Below, in pieces: positions 10,452-20,586 of a stretch of 64,000 nt of DNA. The position numbers and the translations under genes were made by a program. Where the stretch lies: NCBI GenBank assembly GCA_050084515.1, contig CM114271.1:16616001-16680000 (forward strand). The letters are read 5' to 3'. Source of the stretch: Blasia pusilla (lineage: Eukaryota; Marchantiophyta; Marchantiopsida; Blasiales). Position 1 is the first letter of the stretch. Each line of letters starts with the position of its first letter. Below the pieces are notes generated by a model, which was not told where the DNA came from, ran no database searches, and was given only the letters and a program-made list of their open reading frames with translations.

Positions 10452-11464
10452 AGAAATGTCAGGAATGGGAGTATCCTCTGCATGGACATGTCCTCAATCA
10501 AATCACTAGGCCAAGTGATGGCACTGCTAAATGCTGCTAAGGTCGCCATCTCTCCTGGCCGTTGCTCGATCACTACACCTATGAATCAAATGGGTAATGA
10601 GCTAAGGCGCCCATCACCTGACTGCCATCCTGGTCTGTAGGACGCTCACTCCTCCCAGTAATCCATGGAAAACCGCAACGGGTATAACACTCCTCCACCA
10701 ACCAAGACGTCGTAGGACTCTACATCTGTCACTATTGCCTTGGCGCGCACCACAGACTCATCAGTAGGATGTCCCGAGCGAATCCTCATCATGACCTCCT
10801 GTCGGGTGATATACTGTGTGGTACTCGCTCCACCCAAGGATGTCTGTATCCGGAATGGACAACGCTCCACATCGGCTCTTATTAAGCCCAATCCTCTGAA
10901 TGACGCTTTCCCCAACATCATGGGTTGCGCTCCTGAATCCAACAAGACGCGTTGCGGACTAAAATCTCTACCTCCACGACTCACCAATTGAAAGACCTCT
11001 CCTCGGTTATCCAGCAACACAACAGCAGGAGAAGCCATGGCACGCTCTATCGCGGGTCTAGCGAGCATCTCCGCCATTCTAGCAGCCACAGCCTCCCATG
11101 AATCCGACGTGGACGGTCCGAGCATCCGCTCCAAGGGCAGGTCCATCACCTCCTCTGCAATCACCTCTGAACGTGATGCAGGAACTCCAACTCTACGCTC
11201 ACATAGCGACGCGGCCAGCCGAAAAGCCTCGGCGGGTGTACACCCCAACGTCATAACATCGGAAGTAGAAAATAAAAGAGTGCGGTACACAACGGTGGCC
11301 GCCCCCAACAATGTGCTTGACACATGCCCCTCCTGAGAATCAACAATAGGAGTCGTCGCACTCGCTTCTCCCATCGCCCTCCGTGCCTGCACACCAACAA
11401 CATCACCAACTCTCAAGGAACTTTGATGAGGATCCATCGATGGGGTCCTCATCGCTTCGGACAA
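10452..11464 (-). pseudogene. Retroviral-type aspartic protease and linker of element 1
   Basis: The frame 11464-10646 carries the single-site protease signature LLDSGAQPMMLG (active Asp in DSGA) at about residues 190-205, then a hydrophobic flap region (SYDVLVGGGVLYPL). It would act as a homodimer to cut the polyprotein. About 60 residues (DTPIPDISMERSVM, then VPMWGSTEELRRLA) link it to the methyltransferase; element 2 keeps the linker well. A stop at 10646 ends this frame after DYWEE, where element 2 reads on. Confidence 0.85.
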
Positions 11465-13040
11465 CGTGAAAGACTGAGGAAGCCTAGTCTATTTTCTGCT
11501 TCCCCTTGTTGTGGATCCAACTCTGTGGCTGCTCCATGCGTCACAACTGTGGCGGCCTCCATCTGGGCAACCCCGCACATCCAACCAGGATCCTCCAGAT
11601 CTCTAGCCGCTCCATATGATGTCGATGCCACGGATCCGGCATCGGGTAATCTCAATGCCATAGCGGCAATCTGCTCCTGTAGTTGGTGTATCTGAGTAGC
11701 CATCCCAGCCTCACGTCCGGCGTCTCTCTCGGCGCGTCTAGGTGGTGGTACTCTACCTCCTCCACGGGCAGCTCCACCACCCTGTCAGGCAACTCGAGAT
11801 CCTTGACCCCCAACGGGACCACCTGGTGCACGATCTCTAGGCCCACCCGGACCGGCTACTCGCTCTGGTGCCCTCTCTGGCCCTCGGTCCGAACGTAATT
11901 CAGGATGTAAACTAAAATACCTGGCGCATGTATGACCATACCTCTGACAATAGTCACACTGATAACCTCCTTGTGCAGCACCATCTCCTCCTCCATGCTG
12001 AGGCATACGTCCATGACCATAACGAGTGCAATGGCTGATGATGGGCTCCGCCACATGACCAACAAGTAATAGTAGGCGGCTACTGTTGAGCTGCATATGA
12101 AGGCGCAGGTCTCTGTGCCACGGGCTCCCAATATCCTCCCTCAGCTCATGGTGCCACAATTGACCTATCTCGGAATTCACGTTGCTGCACAGGTGGTGGA
12201 GCCAATCGCAACTCCTCTCGCCCAGAACCCATGGTGGCTACGCTCTCCTCCGCCATGTTGCGCTCAATGTTCTCGGCGGTCCTAAAAACATCTCTCAACG
12301 TAGGGGAGGTGTTCATAAGAAGCACCCCCTCCCACACCCGTGGCCGCAAGGTCTGGTCCAGCATCGCGTACCATGACTGGATAGCCTGAGCCTCTGTCAC
12401 CCCCTGAGTGACATTGATCAACCCGCGCAAGCGAGTGTAAGCCTCACGTAAACTCTCACCCGGGTGCCTCTGGAAGTTGTGGATGCTCCGCAACTTTTCC
12501 GTCCGTACCCCTTGGTAGCTCACCCTCAACTCAGCAAAGAACTCAACCACGGGGTTGAACGTGGGACGAACCTGACTAGACGGTGCAACTGCTCCAGTGC
12601 GAGTGACCCCTCCTAAAACATCACTAGTGGAAGAGGAAGTAACCCCTCATGACTCCTCCTCCTCATCTGGGAACGGCTCCGTCCATAACACATAGTGTGG
12701 GTTGTAGTGGAGTCCTGGGCAAATCTGTGGGAAAACTCATGGTAATCGTCCATGGGTGCCCCCTCTAAATGCTGGAACAAACCGTTCCATGTTGTAAACA
12801 GGTTTAACTCTCTAGAGTTCTTGGCCTGCTGGGAGTCGCACCAACTCCTAAACTCTGCTATGAAATCGTGCAACTCAATCGTACCTACTGCACCTGAAAA
12901 CCTACGCGGTCCTCTACCCTAGTCGTCCATCTCGTACGCCCAACTGGTAGGACCACTCACAATGTGTGGCGATGTGCTCACAAATTCCTCTACACCCTCC
13001 CCCTCGTCTGACGATGACACAGAAGGAGGTCGAGGTGGTC
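11449..13040 (-). pseudogene. Gag region of element 1
   Basis: Reading leftward: an acidic, serine-rich stretch (SSSDEGEGVEEFV near 13020), then ELHDFIAEFRSWCDSQQ and a retrotransposon gag-like core (LREAYTRLRGLINVTQGVTE, 12550-12146). A zinc-knuckle region follows with CDYCQRYGHTCARYF near 11955-11915. The expected last cysteine is Tyr (codon 11917-11919), so the knuckle is degenerate. Basic arginine/glycine-rich sequence and a frame of 84 residues (11703-11449) lead to protease. Stops and frameshifts split it. Gag would form the capsid. Where its N-terminus begins is uncertain; frames up to 13497 may belong to it. Confidence 0.7.
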
Positions 13041-13589
13041 CCTGAAGTGAAGACTCTCGGAAGCTCACGCCACTCCGCGTAAAACCTCTAGAGCTACTCT
13101 CGGGTTCACCACCTGGCCTCTCAAAGTCCCAAACGGAGGCCGTGATGACCCTCGTGCCTTACTCACCCGATCACTCTTGCCTCGCGAGTAATCCCTCAAT
13201 CACTCATCCCCAACATGTGGCACTCGATCTACACTCTCCCCCCAAACCTTTTACGTGCGGCAATAAGCGGCGTGGTACGGCAAATCGACTAAGCTATCAT
13301 CTCATCGACAACCTACCCTCAACTCCGGACATCCCACACAGGTCTATGTCCCCTAAATCACATACATAAATGATGCTCTCAGCATCCACACACCCAATAT
13401 CCCCAAATAAACTACCCAAATCCCAGAATCCCTCACACGTGCAGGGTAAAGGACCAAATGGGTAACCTGAACACATGTCAATGTCGCTCCTCAGCAACTG
13501 CGAATCTCAACCCCAACTCGGTCGTGGAGACAACTCCTCCAATCAGCAAGTCATACACCTCCCGTACTAACGTTGCTCAAAACTCCTCG

Positions 13590-14813
13590 GTAGATGGTGC
13601 AGTTCCAGCGGAACGGTGCAGCGTTGCAGGCAGCACGGAACGGCACGGCCCTCAATGATGGGATGCGGCACTCGGCGGCATACCCTCCTCAATCAACAAT
13701 AAACCCACACTCTCCTCCACAATGCCGGAGCGGCTCCGCGATCAAGACGGTGTGGTGCGGTCACGAGCGGCACGGCGCGGCAATCGGCGGCGCGTTGCAG
13801 CTACGGGCGTCACGGCACGGTACTCGATCGTCGTTCAGCGGCTACCAATCACAACATAGCAGCAGGAAATCAAAATTCAAACACTATAACATGAGGTCAT
13901 ATGCATCACATGTTGATGACGGTGGCGGCCAAAACAAAGTACGTGATGGCGATGAAAGTCCGAGAATCAACGAACGTTGTGGAAAACCCTCCACTCCGTA
14001 ACGGCGGCAATGGCAACCAAGGGTGGACAATGGACGGTGGACCATTAACGGTGACGGTTGACCGTTGATGGTGACGGATGAACGGTGACGGTGACGGACG
14101 AACGGTGACGGTGATGATTGACCGTCGTTGGTGACGGTTGACCATTGACGGTGACGGTTGACCATTGACGGTGAAAGTTGACGGTTGACAGTGACTATGA
14201 CAGCGACGGCCGTCGCCGATGTGGCGGCTGGTTTAGGGTTTACATAATTTAACCCTAAAAATCGCCTAGCAATGGCAGTTTTGCAAGATTGACCATAACT
14301 TTTTGCTCGCAACTCCAAATTGCAAAATATTTATTGCACAGCGTGCACAACTTTACGATCTATGCCAGCATCAAAAAATATTTGGAATAAAAAATTCCAG
14401 TAAAAATTGACAAGGACTATCGTAAAGCCCAATGTCTCTTTCTTCTACCCAACTTTCGGCAGCGCTTCCGCGCTGATTCCTCCCAACAAAAATGTAAAAC
14501 CTGTAAAAATGCAAATCACCAAGCTACATGGTGCTCCCAAAAGCACCGGCATGGGGCAACCCGCCCCCATACTCAATCCCTATCAGAAATTGGGCATCGC
14601 TTCCGCGTGCCACTCTTCCACACGAAAAATCGGCAAATGCAAAGAACAATCCAAGCAACCCTTGCTCCGATGAGCACTCCCATGAGCCGTTGAACGGGGA
14701 ACACGTTCCCCAACCTGCAAAAACAGCGAGTGACCAACGAGCTCCCCCATGAAGCTCTCTCACTCTCTCATTCTCGCATTCTCTCTTTCTCTCATTCTCT
14801 CATTCTCTCTTTG
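13590..14813 (-). other. GC-rich leader of element 1 with a minisatellite
   Basis: Between gag and the 5' LTR remnant. At 13600-13830 GCGGCACGG-type words recur. At about 14030-14200 there is a minisatellite built from GGTTGACCATTGACGGTGAC-like 20-21-bp units, themselves made of TGACGGT heptamers. At 14760-14812 lies a CTCATTCTCT-type pyrimidine run. Open frames across these repeats are a by-product of the repeat. Confidence 0.65.
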
Positions 14814-15131
14814 TAAAGTAAGATCCAATCTCTCTCTACATAATCTCACACCATAGCTCTCAAATGTGTGCACTCTCTCTCATGTCAAACCAAACCCACT
14901 CTCCTAATGAGAGGCTTGGGTTATACTCACAAGGCAAGGGACCATAGCTCCGCCGCCTCATGCCAAGAGGTTCAACAAAGAGAGAATGAACTCTCAAGCT
15001 CTCTCTCCTTGGGATATTTACCCCTCCCCTCTCCCAAGCTCTCTCCATGGTAACCTATTCTCCCAAGTCACCTCTTTGGCTCTTGACCTGATATAGGAGA
15101 TCAAGGGCTACTTACCAAAAATAGAAAGTCG
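14814..15131 (-). repeat. Partial LTR copy B, 5' side of element 1
   Basis: It matches 5075-5393 of LTR copy A closely but lacks the 128-bp module on its left and about 190 bp on its right. At 15131 it joins directly to the protease coding region of element 2, with only a few bases of shared sequence. Confidence 0.75.
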
Positions 15132-15136
15132 CTAGG

Positions 15137-16920
15137 ATGGCGGAGATGCCCGCTAGACCCGCGATAGAGCGTGTCATGGCTTCTCCTGGTGTTGTGTTGC
15201 TGGATAATCAGGGAGAGGTCTTCCAATTGGTGAGTCCCGGAGGTAGAGCTTTTAGTGCGCAATGCATCTTGTTGGATTCAGGAGCGCAACCCTCGATGTT
15301 GGTGAAAGCCTCATTCAAAGGATTGGGCTTGACAAGAGCCGATGTGCAGCGTTTTCCATTTCGGATATAGACATCCTTCGGTGGAGCGAGTACCACACAA
15401 TATATCATCCGACAGGAGGTCGTGTTGAGGATTCGCCCGAGACATCCTACAAATGAGTCCGTGGTGCAAGCCAAGGCAATAGTGATTGATGCAGAGTCCT
15501 ATGACGTCTTGGTTGATGGAGTAGTGTTATATCCAGTAGGGTTTTTCCTGGATTACCGGGAGGAGTCAGCATCCTATAGACCAAGATGGCTCTCTGGTGA
15601 TGGGTGCCTTAGCTTATTACCCATTCAATTCACAGGTGCACTGATCGAGCAACGGCCAGGAGAGATGGTGACCTCAGCATTATTTAGCAATGCCATCACT
15701 TGGCATAGTTATTTGATTGAGGAACATGTCCATTCAGAGGATACTCCCATTCCTGACATTTCTATGGAGAGGAGTGTCATGGTAGCCGCATCGATCTGTG
15801 GAGGAGAGGTGCCGCTTTGGGGTTCGACTGAGGAGATTCGACGCTTAGCCATTGAGCATCTACAGACCGCGTGGAGTGAGACGTTTGCACGAGAGTGTGA
15901 CAGGTCTAAGGAACCCCAGGTAGCCAAGACTGCTGCTATGACCCCTTTGGATATCACCCCGATTGTGTGGTGCATCCCAAAGAAGGGTATTTGGGTGTTG
16001 GATCTCTTTGGAGGGATCAGTATTGGATTAGTTGCTATTTTGTAGGCTGGAGTGTGCATGCACGAATACCTGTAGGTGGAGATTGATGATGTTGCAAGGC
16101 GCGCTTCACTTCACCATACCATGTGGCACAGTTACGCCTCCATTTTCCCAACTTGTTGTCTGCGTCCGCCATTCAGGGTTACTAGAGTTCCCTACCAAGG
16201 GACATTTCATTGTTGGGGGCGCATGACTTGGAGCGGGTAGGGACCATAGATTTGGTCATTTCTAGTTGGTCGTGTCAGGGCCAATCGCGTGGTGGACGAG
16301 GTAGCGGGTTAGCTTATACTTAGTCCATGTTATTTCGGGAGATGATGGGATTTTGCGACACTTGCAAAAGCATCACTCCCATTCTCCAGCATACATTCTA
16401 GAGAATGTGCCGATCTTGGACGATTCGAGGTCACGGGTGGTGACGAGTGCACATCAGGTGCGTGCATGGATGGGCTCATCAGGGTTTTTGGATGTGGCAA
16501 GTGTAGGTTCAAGAGCACACCGCCCGCGTCTTTGGTGAACCAATTTGGTCCCACATGAGGTTTTACGGAGGGCGTATGCTAGCGTGGAGCGCCCCTCCAA
16601 TTTTTTGGTGGATTCTATTTTGGATCCAGGTTGTCAATCAGAGGCAGTGAGGCACGATGATCAACCGCCGTTGACTGTGGTCAATAGGATTGGCATGCCA
16701 CGGGCAGCCTTTCCCATATTTTTGAGTTTTCTTGCTTCATATGCATTTCAAGAGGCCGGACCTGGCTTGGTTTGGGATGACCAGGTATAGAGGTTGGTGG
16801 AGCCCAACACCGATGAAAGAGAGCAAGAAATGGGATTCCCCATAGGAGTGATGGCAGTACCGTCACTATTAGAGGTATCACGACGTCATGTCTTGGGATA
16901 GGAGATGGACCTGAACTGCT
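15137..16920 (+). pseudogene. Protease, linker and DNMT3-like methyltransferase of element 2
   Basis: Protease shows LLDSGAQPSMLV near 15275. The frame 15422-16045 runs through the linker into methyltransferase motif I (VLDLFGGISIGL, closer to the DNMT consensus than element 1) and stops at TAG 16043-16045, where element 1 has CAG. Downstream the catalytic block reads SSWSCQGQS near 16264-16281, so the Pro before the catalytic Cys is lost. ENV is kept at 16401-16409, and motif VIII reads SVGSRAHRPRLW. A frameshift lies between motifs IV and VI. This copy cannot be active. Confidence 0.85.
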
Positions 16921-17248
16921 TCATATGGATTTTCAGCTAAGGCATAGCTGAGCAGCGTCATTTGAGGATGCGACATATCACAAATGTTGCATTGGTGAGC
17001 CCCATGTCTACCGAGATGGTTGAGGCAATGGCTAGGGGCAAGATGTGAGGAGATCGACACGCCAAGGGTGATTGGGAGAGACACCCTTGGACTTCTTGGG
17101 ATGTTTTGCAAGTACGCCAGGAGATGATAGCCACAGCATCGAGCGTGGTTCCGGGTAATGCACGTGGAGATGAGAATCTGTTGTCTGAGATGGGGTTGCA
17201 CCATAGCAACCACTAACACCTGCGCTGGAGAGTCCTACCGTAGTCACA

Positions 17249-18700
17249 ATGGAGACTTGGGAGCTAGATATGGGCCCTAAGTTGACAGGAGGAAAGCGGC
17301 GCCGGATACACCAGTTCCTTAGGAGTTATAGGAGTTCCTTTACATTTAGTATGCATGATTTGGGTACGCTCAAGGGTCCAAGGATCTGCATTGAGTTATC
17401 GAGTGACACACCGATCTTTCGACGACCCTACAACTACATTGACATGGAGAGGGCTCTAATTCAGAGTAGGAGCCAAGACTTAGTTGGAACAGGACTAGTG
17501 GAGATGTCGCCTGGAGAGTATGCATCTGCCCTTTGTCATGCCCGCCAAGAAGGATGTGCATGGCAACTGGAGGCATAGGCAGATGTGTGGAGATTACCGA
17601 CCTATCAATTGGCAGACAAAGTTCAATAGGTATGCCATGTCCACCCCTGAGGAGATCTTTGATACGATTGGGCATGCAAAGGTCTTCAGGTCATTAGATT
17701 TGCGAGCCGGATTCCATTAACTGCCTATCAAATTGGAGGACAGGCAGAAGACGGCATTTTAGGGCATCGATCCTCACAAGAAGGATTGTTTGTACAAGCG
17801 GCGGTTCTTACCATTTGCTTTAAAGAACGCCCCGGTTGAGTTTCAGAGGGTCATGGATAGGATCTTGGCAGGTCTGGATTTTGCTAGGTGTTATATTGAT
17901 GACATCGTAGTCTTTAACGCCACAGTTGAGGAGCATGAGTGATATCTAGAGGAGATGTTTCGACGATTGCAATTACATGGGCTGAAGCTACATCCAGCAA
18001 GTGCAAGTTCTTGTACGACCAGATTGAGTAGTTGGGTCATACAATATACCCAAGGGGCCTTGGTGTGCAGCAAATGAAGGTAGAGGCTATTTCACGCATT
18101 CCACGCCCTACAGATGTGAGTCGAGTTCGTGCATTCATGGGATTGGCGAACTTCTATCAACGATACGTCAAGGGTTTTAGTTTGATTACAAAGCCGCTAA
18201 CCTTGCTGACCAAGATGGATCAAGAGTGGCACTGGGGGGATGAGCAGGAGAGAGCATTTCAGCTGCTCAAGGATATATTGACATCCGCGCCCATTTTGAG
18301 GAGACTGATCAGGGGGCGCCCTTTTGAGTTGCATACCAATTGGAGCATGTTGGGGCTTGGAGCCGTGCTCACCCAGCATGACGATGATGGTAGAGAGTTT
18401 GTGGTGGCTTATGCTAGTCGCTCGAACAACGCTGCAGAGGCAAAGTATAGCTTGTATGAGGGTGAGTACTTGGCTGCAGTGTGGGCTCTTGCACATTTTA
18501 GATGTTATCTATTCGGAAATCCCTTTACCATCATTACTGATCATCATCCACTTAAGTGGTTGATGGAGTCCGACAAGCTTATAGAGAAGCTTGCGAGGTG
18601 GGCTCTTTTGTTGCAAGAGTATGACTTTGAGGTGGTGCATAGACTTGGGACGCTCAACCAAGATGCAGATGGTTTGTGCCGTAACCCATGCTAGAGTCAT
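17249..18700 (+). pseudogene. Reverse transcriptase and RNase H of element 2
   Basis: The open stretch 17249-17578 covers the RT entry (METWELDMGPKL, then PIFRRPYNYIDMERAL). The core follows with YIDD at 17892-17903. Stops include TAA 17718-17720 (CAG in element 1), TAG 17760-17762 (TGG in element 1) and TAG 18029-18031 (shared with element 1). From 18032 to 18694 connection and RNase H are open: GLANFYQRYVKGF, LGAVLTQHDDDG, YEGEYLAAVWAL, TITDHHPLKWLM. Confidence 0.88.
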
Positions 18701-18959
18701 CGAGATGCGATTGGAGCTTGTTGGCATGGTGAGAGCGATGAGGAGTTGGTGCGAGGATGGCACGCGTCAACCTATTTGGGCTTGTTGGCTTTGGGGAGCC
18801 AGATTGTTGAGACTTTGATGGCGAGGTCTGATGGAGAGTCCTTAGATCCAGAGGCAGGTGAGGAGACGACAAGTGGCCGAGACATTCACAACGATGGACT
18901 AGTCTTGGAGTATATGCGTACTGGCAGCGTCACGAGCACAATGGGTGCTAGAGAGCGCG

Positions 18960-19950
18960 ATCGGAGCGCGAGTTTGGGAGGATGGTAGAGTGCGAGTGGT
19001 GCCTCATCCTTCGTAGAGAGCACATTTGGTGCGTCATGCCCACGAGGAGTTGGGTCATTTTGAAGTGAAGCTGACGTACAGCTTGCTCTAGATTCAATAT
19101 TGGTAGCGAGGCACGCAGACTAACGTTCAGCAATTTGTTGCCAGATGCATGGTGTGTGATCAATTCTGAGCATCGTTCAATGCTCCGACTCCACAATTGC
19201 ATCCACTTCCAATCATGGGTTTAGGTTATAGATGGAGTTTGGATTTGCAGGACCGTTGCCTTTGACGGAGCGCCATAGTCGTTATGTGTTGGTGATGGTC
19301 GAGTACTTCTCGAAGTGAAAAGAGTTGGTTGCATTGTCTGACAAAGCAAGTGAGGGAGTAGCATATGCCTTCCTAGATCAAGTGTTGAGTCATTATGGCG
19401 CACCAGCTGAGGTCTTGACAGACCACGGTATAGAGTTTCGCGGGGAGTTTCAGGCCTTGTGTGATCAGGCGTTGATCGACCACCGTACCACTTTGCGAGA
19501 TCATCTTGAGGCGGATGGACTAGCGGAGAGGGTTGTGCAGATGGTGAACAGAAGATTACGCAAGTATGGCTTGCAGAGAGGTCACCTAGGAGATTGGGAC
19601 CTTCAGTTGCCGTGGTTGGCAGTGGGATACAGATTCAGCAGGCAAGCATCCTTAGCGTCTTTCTCATCGTACTTGCTTTTGTATGGCCGAGAGCCAGATT
19701 TACTTACGGCCATTCGTCGAGATGTTGGTGAGGTGTTGAACCTTGATGACCCTTATGTATGGATGTGAACATGTTCTCAAAGGGCTGAGTTATTTCGGAG
19801 AGTGATGCCCATGGCGTTTGAGAACTTGGAGATTGTGCAACATCAGGATACGTTGAGGTATGCGACTATTCGAGGAGGTGGTTATTGACCTACTATCCGG
19901 AGGTTTCATCAGGGAGACTACGTCTACTTATAGCAGACGGCACCCACGAC
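18960..19950 (+). pseudogene. Integrase of element 2
   Basis: Zinc end HEELGHFE then CMVCD, a TGA at 19167-19169 shared with element 1, and the core with LTDHGIEF and a Glu in GLAERVV (open frame 19325-19768). A TAG at 19931-19933 sits where other copies read CAG. Integrase residues are otherwise well kept. Confidence 0.85.
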
Positions 19951-19951
19951 G

Positions 19952-20277
19952 TTGGATGTGACTGTAGGGCGCACCATCTTGAGAATGCGTGAGATTTTGC
20001 CATCCGGTGTTCTCTTATTGGAGGGACGTGATGGTATGGTTTGGAAGAACCATGTGCGTAACTGTGCGCCATATCATCTTCCGAACATTGACGATACAGT
20101 TGATCCAAGCTTAGGAGTAGTTCGTGCAGGCTTGAGATGTATGTTGTGTGGTTCCGCTCGTGGTGCAGCCACTATGCTAGTCTGTGATGGGTGTTCGAGA
20201 GGATGGCATATGGCATGTCTGACGCCACCTCTCACTAGGGTTCCTGAGGGACGATGAATGGGCCCCATATGTACATA
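19952..20277 (+). pseudogene. Integrase tail and PHD finger of element 2
   Basis: Open from 19952 to 20257. It keeps both cysteines of the first pair (CMLC) and CDGC-SRGWHMAC, then stops at TGA 20256-20258, where element 1 has TGG. The last zinc pair is also altered, to GPIC. Comparing the three copies gives the full PHD consensus. Confidence 0.82.
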
Positions 20278-20458
20278 GCGTTGGTAGTTCTACATTTCGA
20301 CTTGTGTCTATGACATGGATGACAAGAAGGCGAATAACGATGGGGCCACATGAGCATACGGCCTTTTTGCTCTTAGTGTCTGAGAGATGTATGTCATGGT
20401 AGGTAGGGATAGATGGCTATCTGGAGTTAGAGGGACCTAACCACCAGCTAGGGGGGCG

Positions 20459-20586
20459 ATTGGAGATATTTTGATACTTCCTGTCTCGTTGTTTGGATGT
20501 CATGAGTTAGCATGGGATCGTGCATGTTTATGTGTGTGTTCGGTGACAACGATGTATGTTGTGTAGCGATGTGTATGCGCACGACA
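20459..20586 (+). repeat. 128-bp LTR module at the 3' end of element 2
   Basis: It starts ATTGGAGATATTTTG right after the polypurine tract and ends GCGCACGACA. In elements 1 and 3 the same module is followed by a module of about 500 bp and a second 128-bp copy. Confidence 0.75.

Larger units (their letters stand above)
5577..15131 (-). mobile_element. Gypsy-type LTR retrotransposon, element 1, encoding a DNA methyltransferase and a PHD finger (decayed)
   Basis: The element reads right to left: partial 5' LTR (14814-15131), GC-rich leader with a minisatellite (about 13600-14810), gag (about 13040-11449), protease, linker, C5 methyltransferase, reverse transcriptase, RNase H, integrase, PHD finger, polypurine tract and LTR copy A. 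The order RT, RNase H, integrase is that of Ty3/gypsy. Several in-frame stops and frameshifts show it is dead. Its 5' LTR is cut by a junction with element 2 at 15131, so the original insertion boundaries cannot be seen. The leader holds no obvious tRNA primer-binding site next to the LTR remnant. Confidence 0.85.
15131..20586 (+). mobile_element. Gypsy-type LTR retrotransposon, element 2, 5'-truncated, same family as element 1
   Basis: A plus-strand copy that starts abruptly inside protease (matching element 1 from 11083 leftward). It contains protease, linker, methyltransferase, RT, RNase H, integrase, PHD finger, a polypurine tract (AGGGGGGCGA, 20450-20459) and one 128-bp LTR module ending GCACGACA at 20586. 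The roughly 500-bp LTR module that follows this point in elements 1 and 3 is missing; other DNA starts at 20587. It carries more stops than element 1. Gag is absent. Confidence 0.85.

Noticed and set aside
14030-14205. Possible CRISPR array
   Set aside because: Units are contiguous minisatellite repeats without unique spacers, and the DNA is a plant nuclear genome.
13884-14318. 144-residue minus-strand frame
   Set aside because: It is produced by the TGACGGT minisatellite, whose unit length avoids stops.
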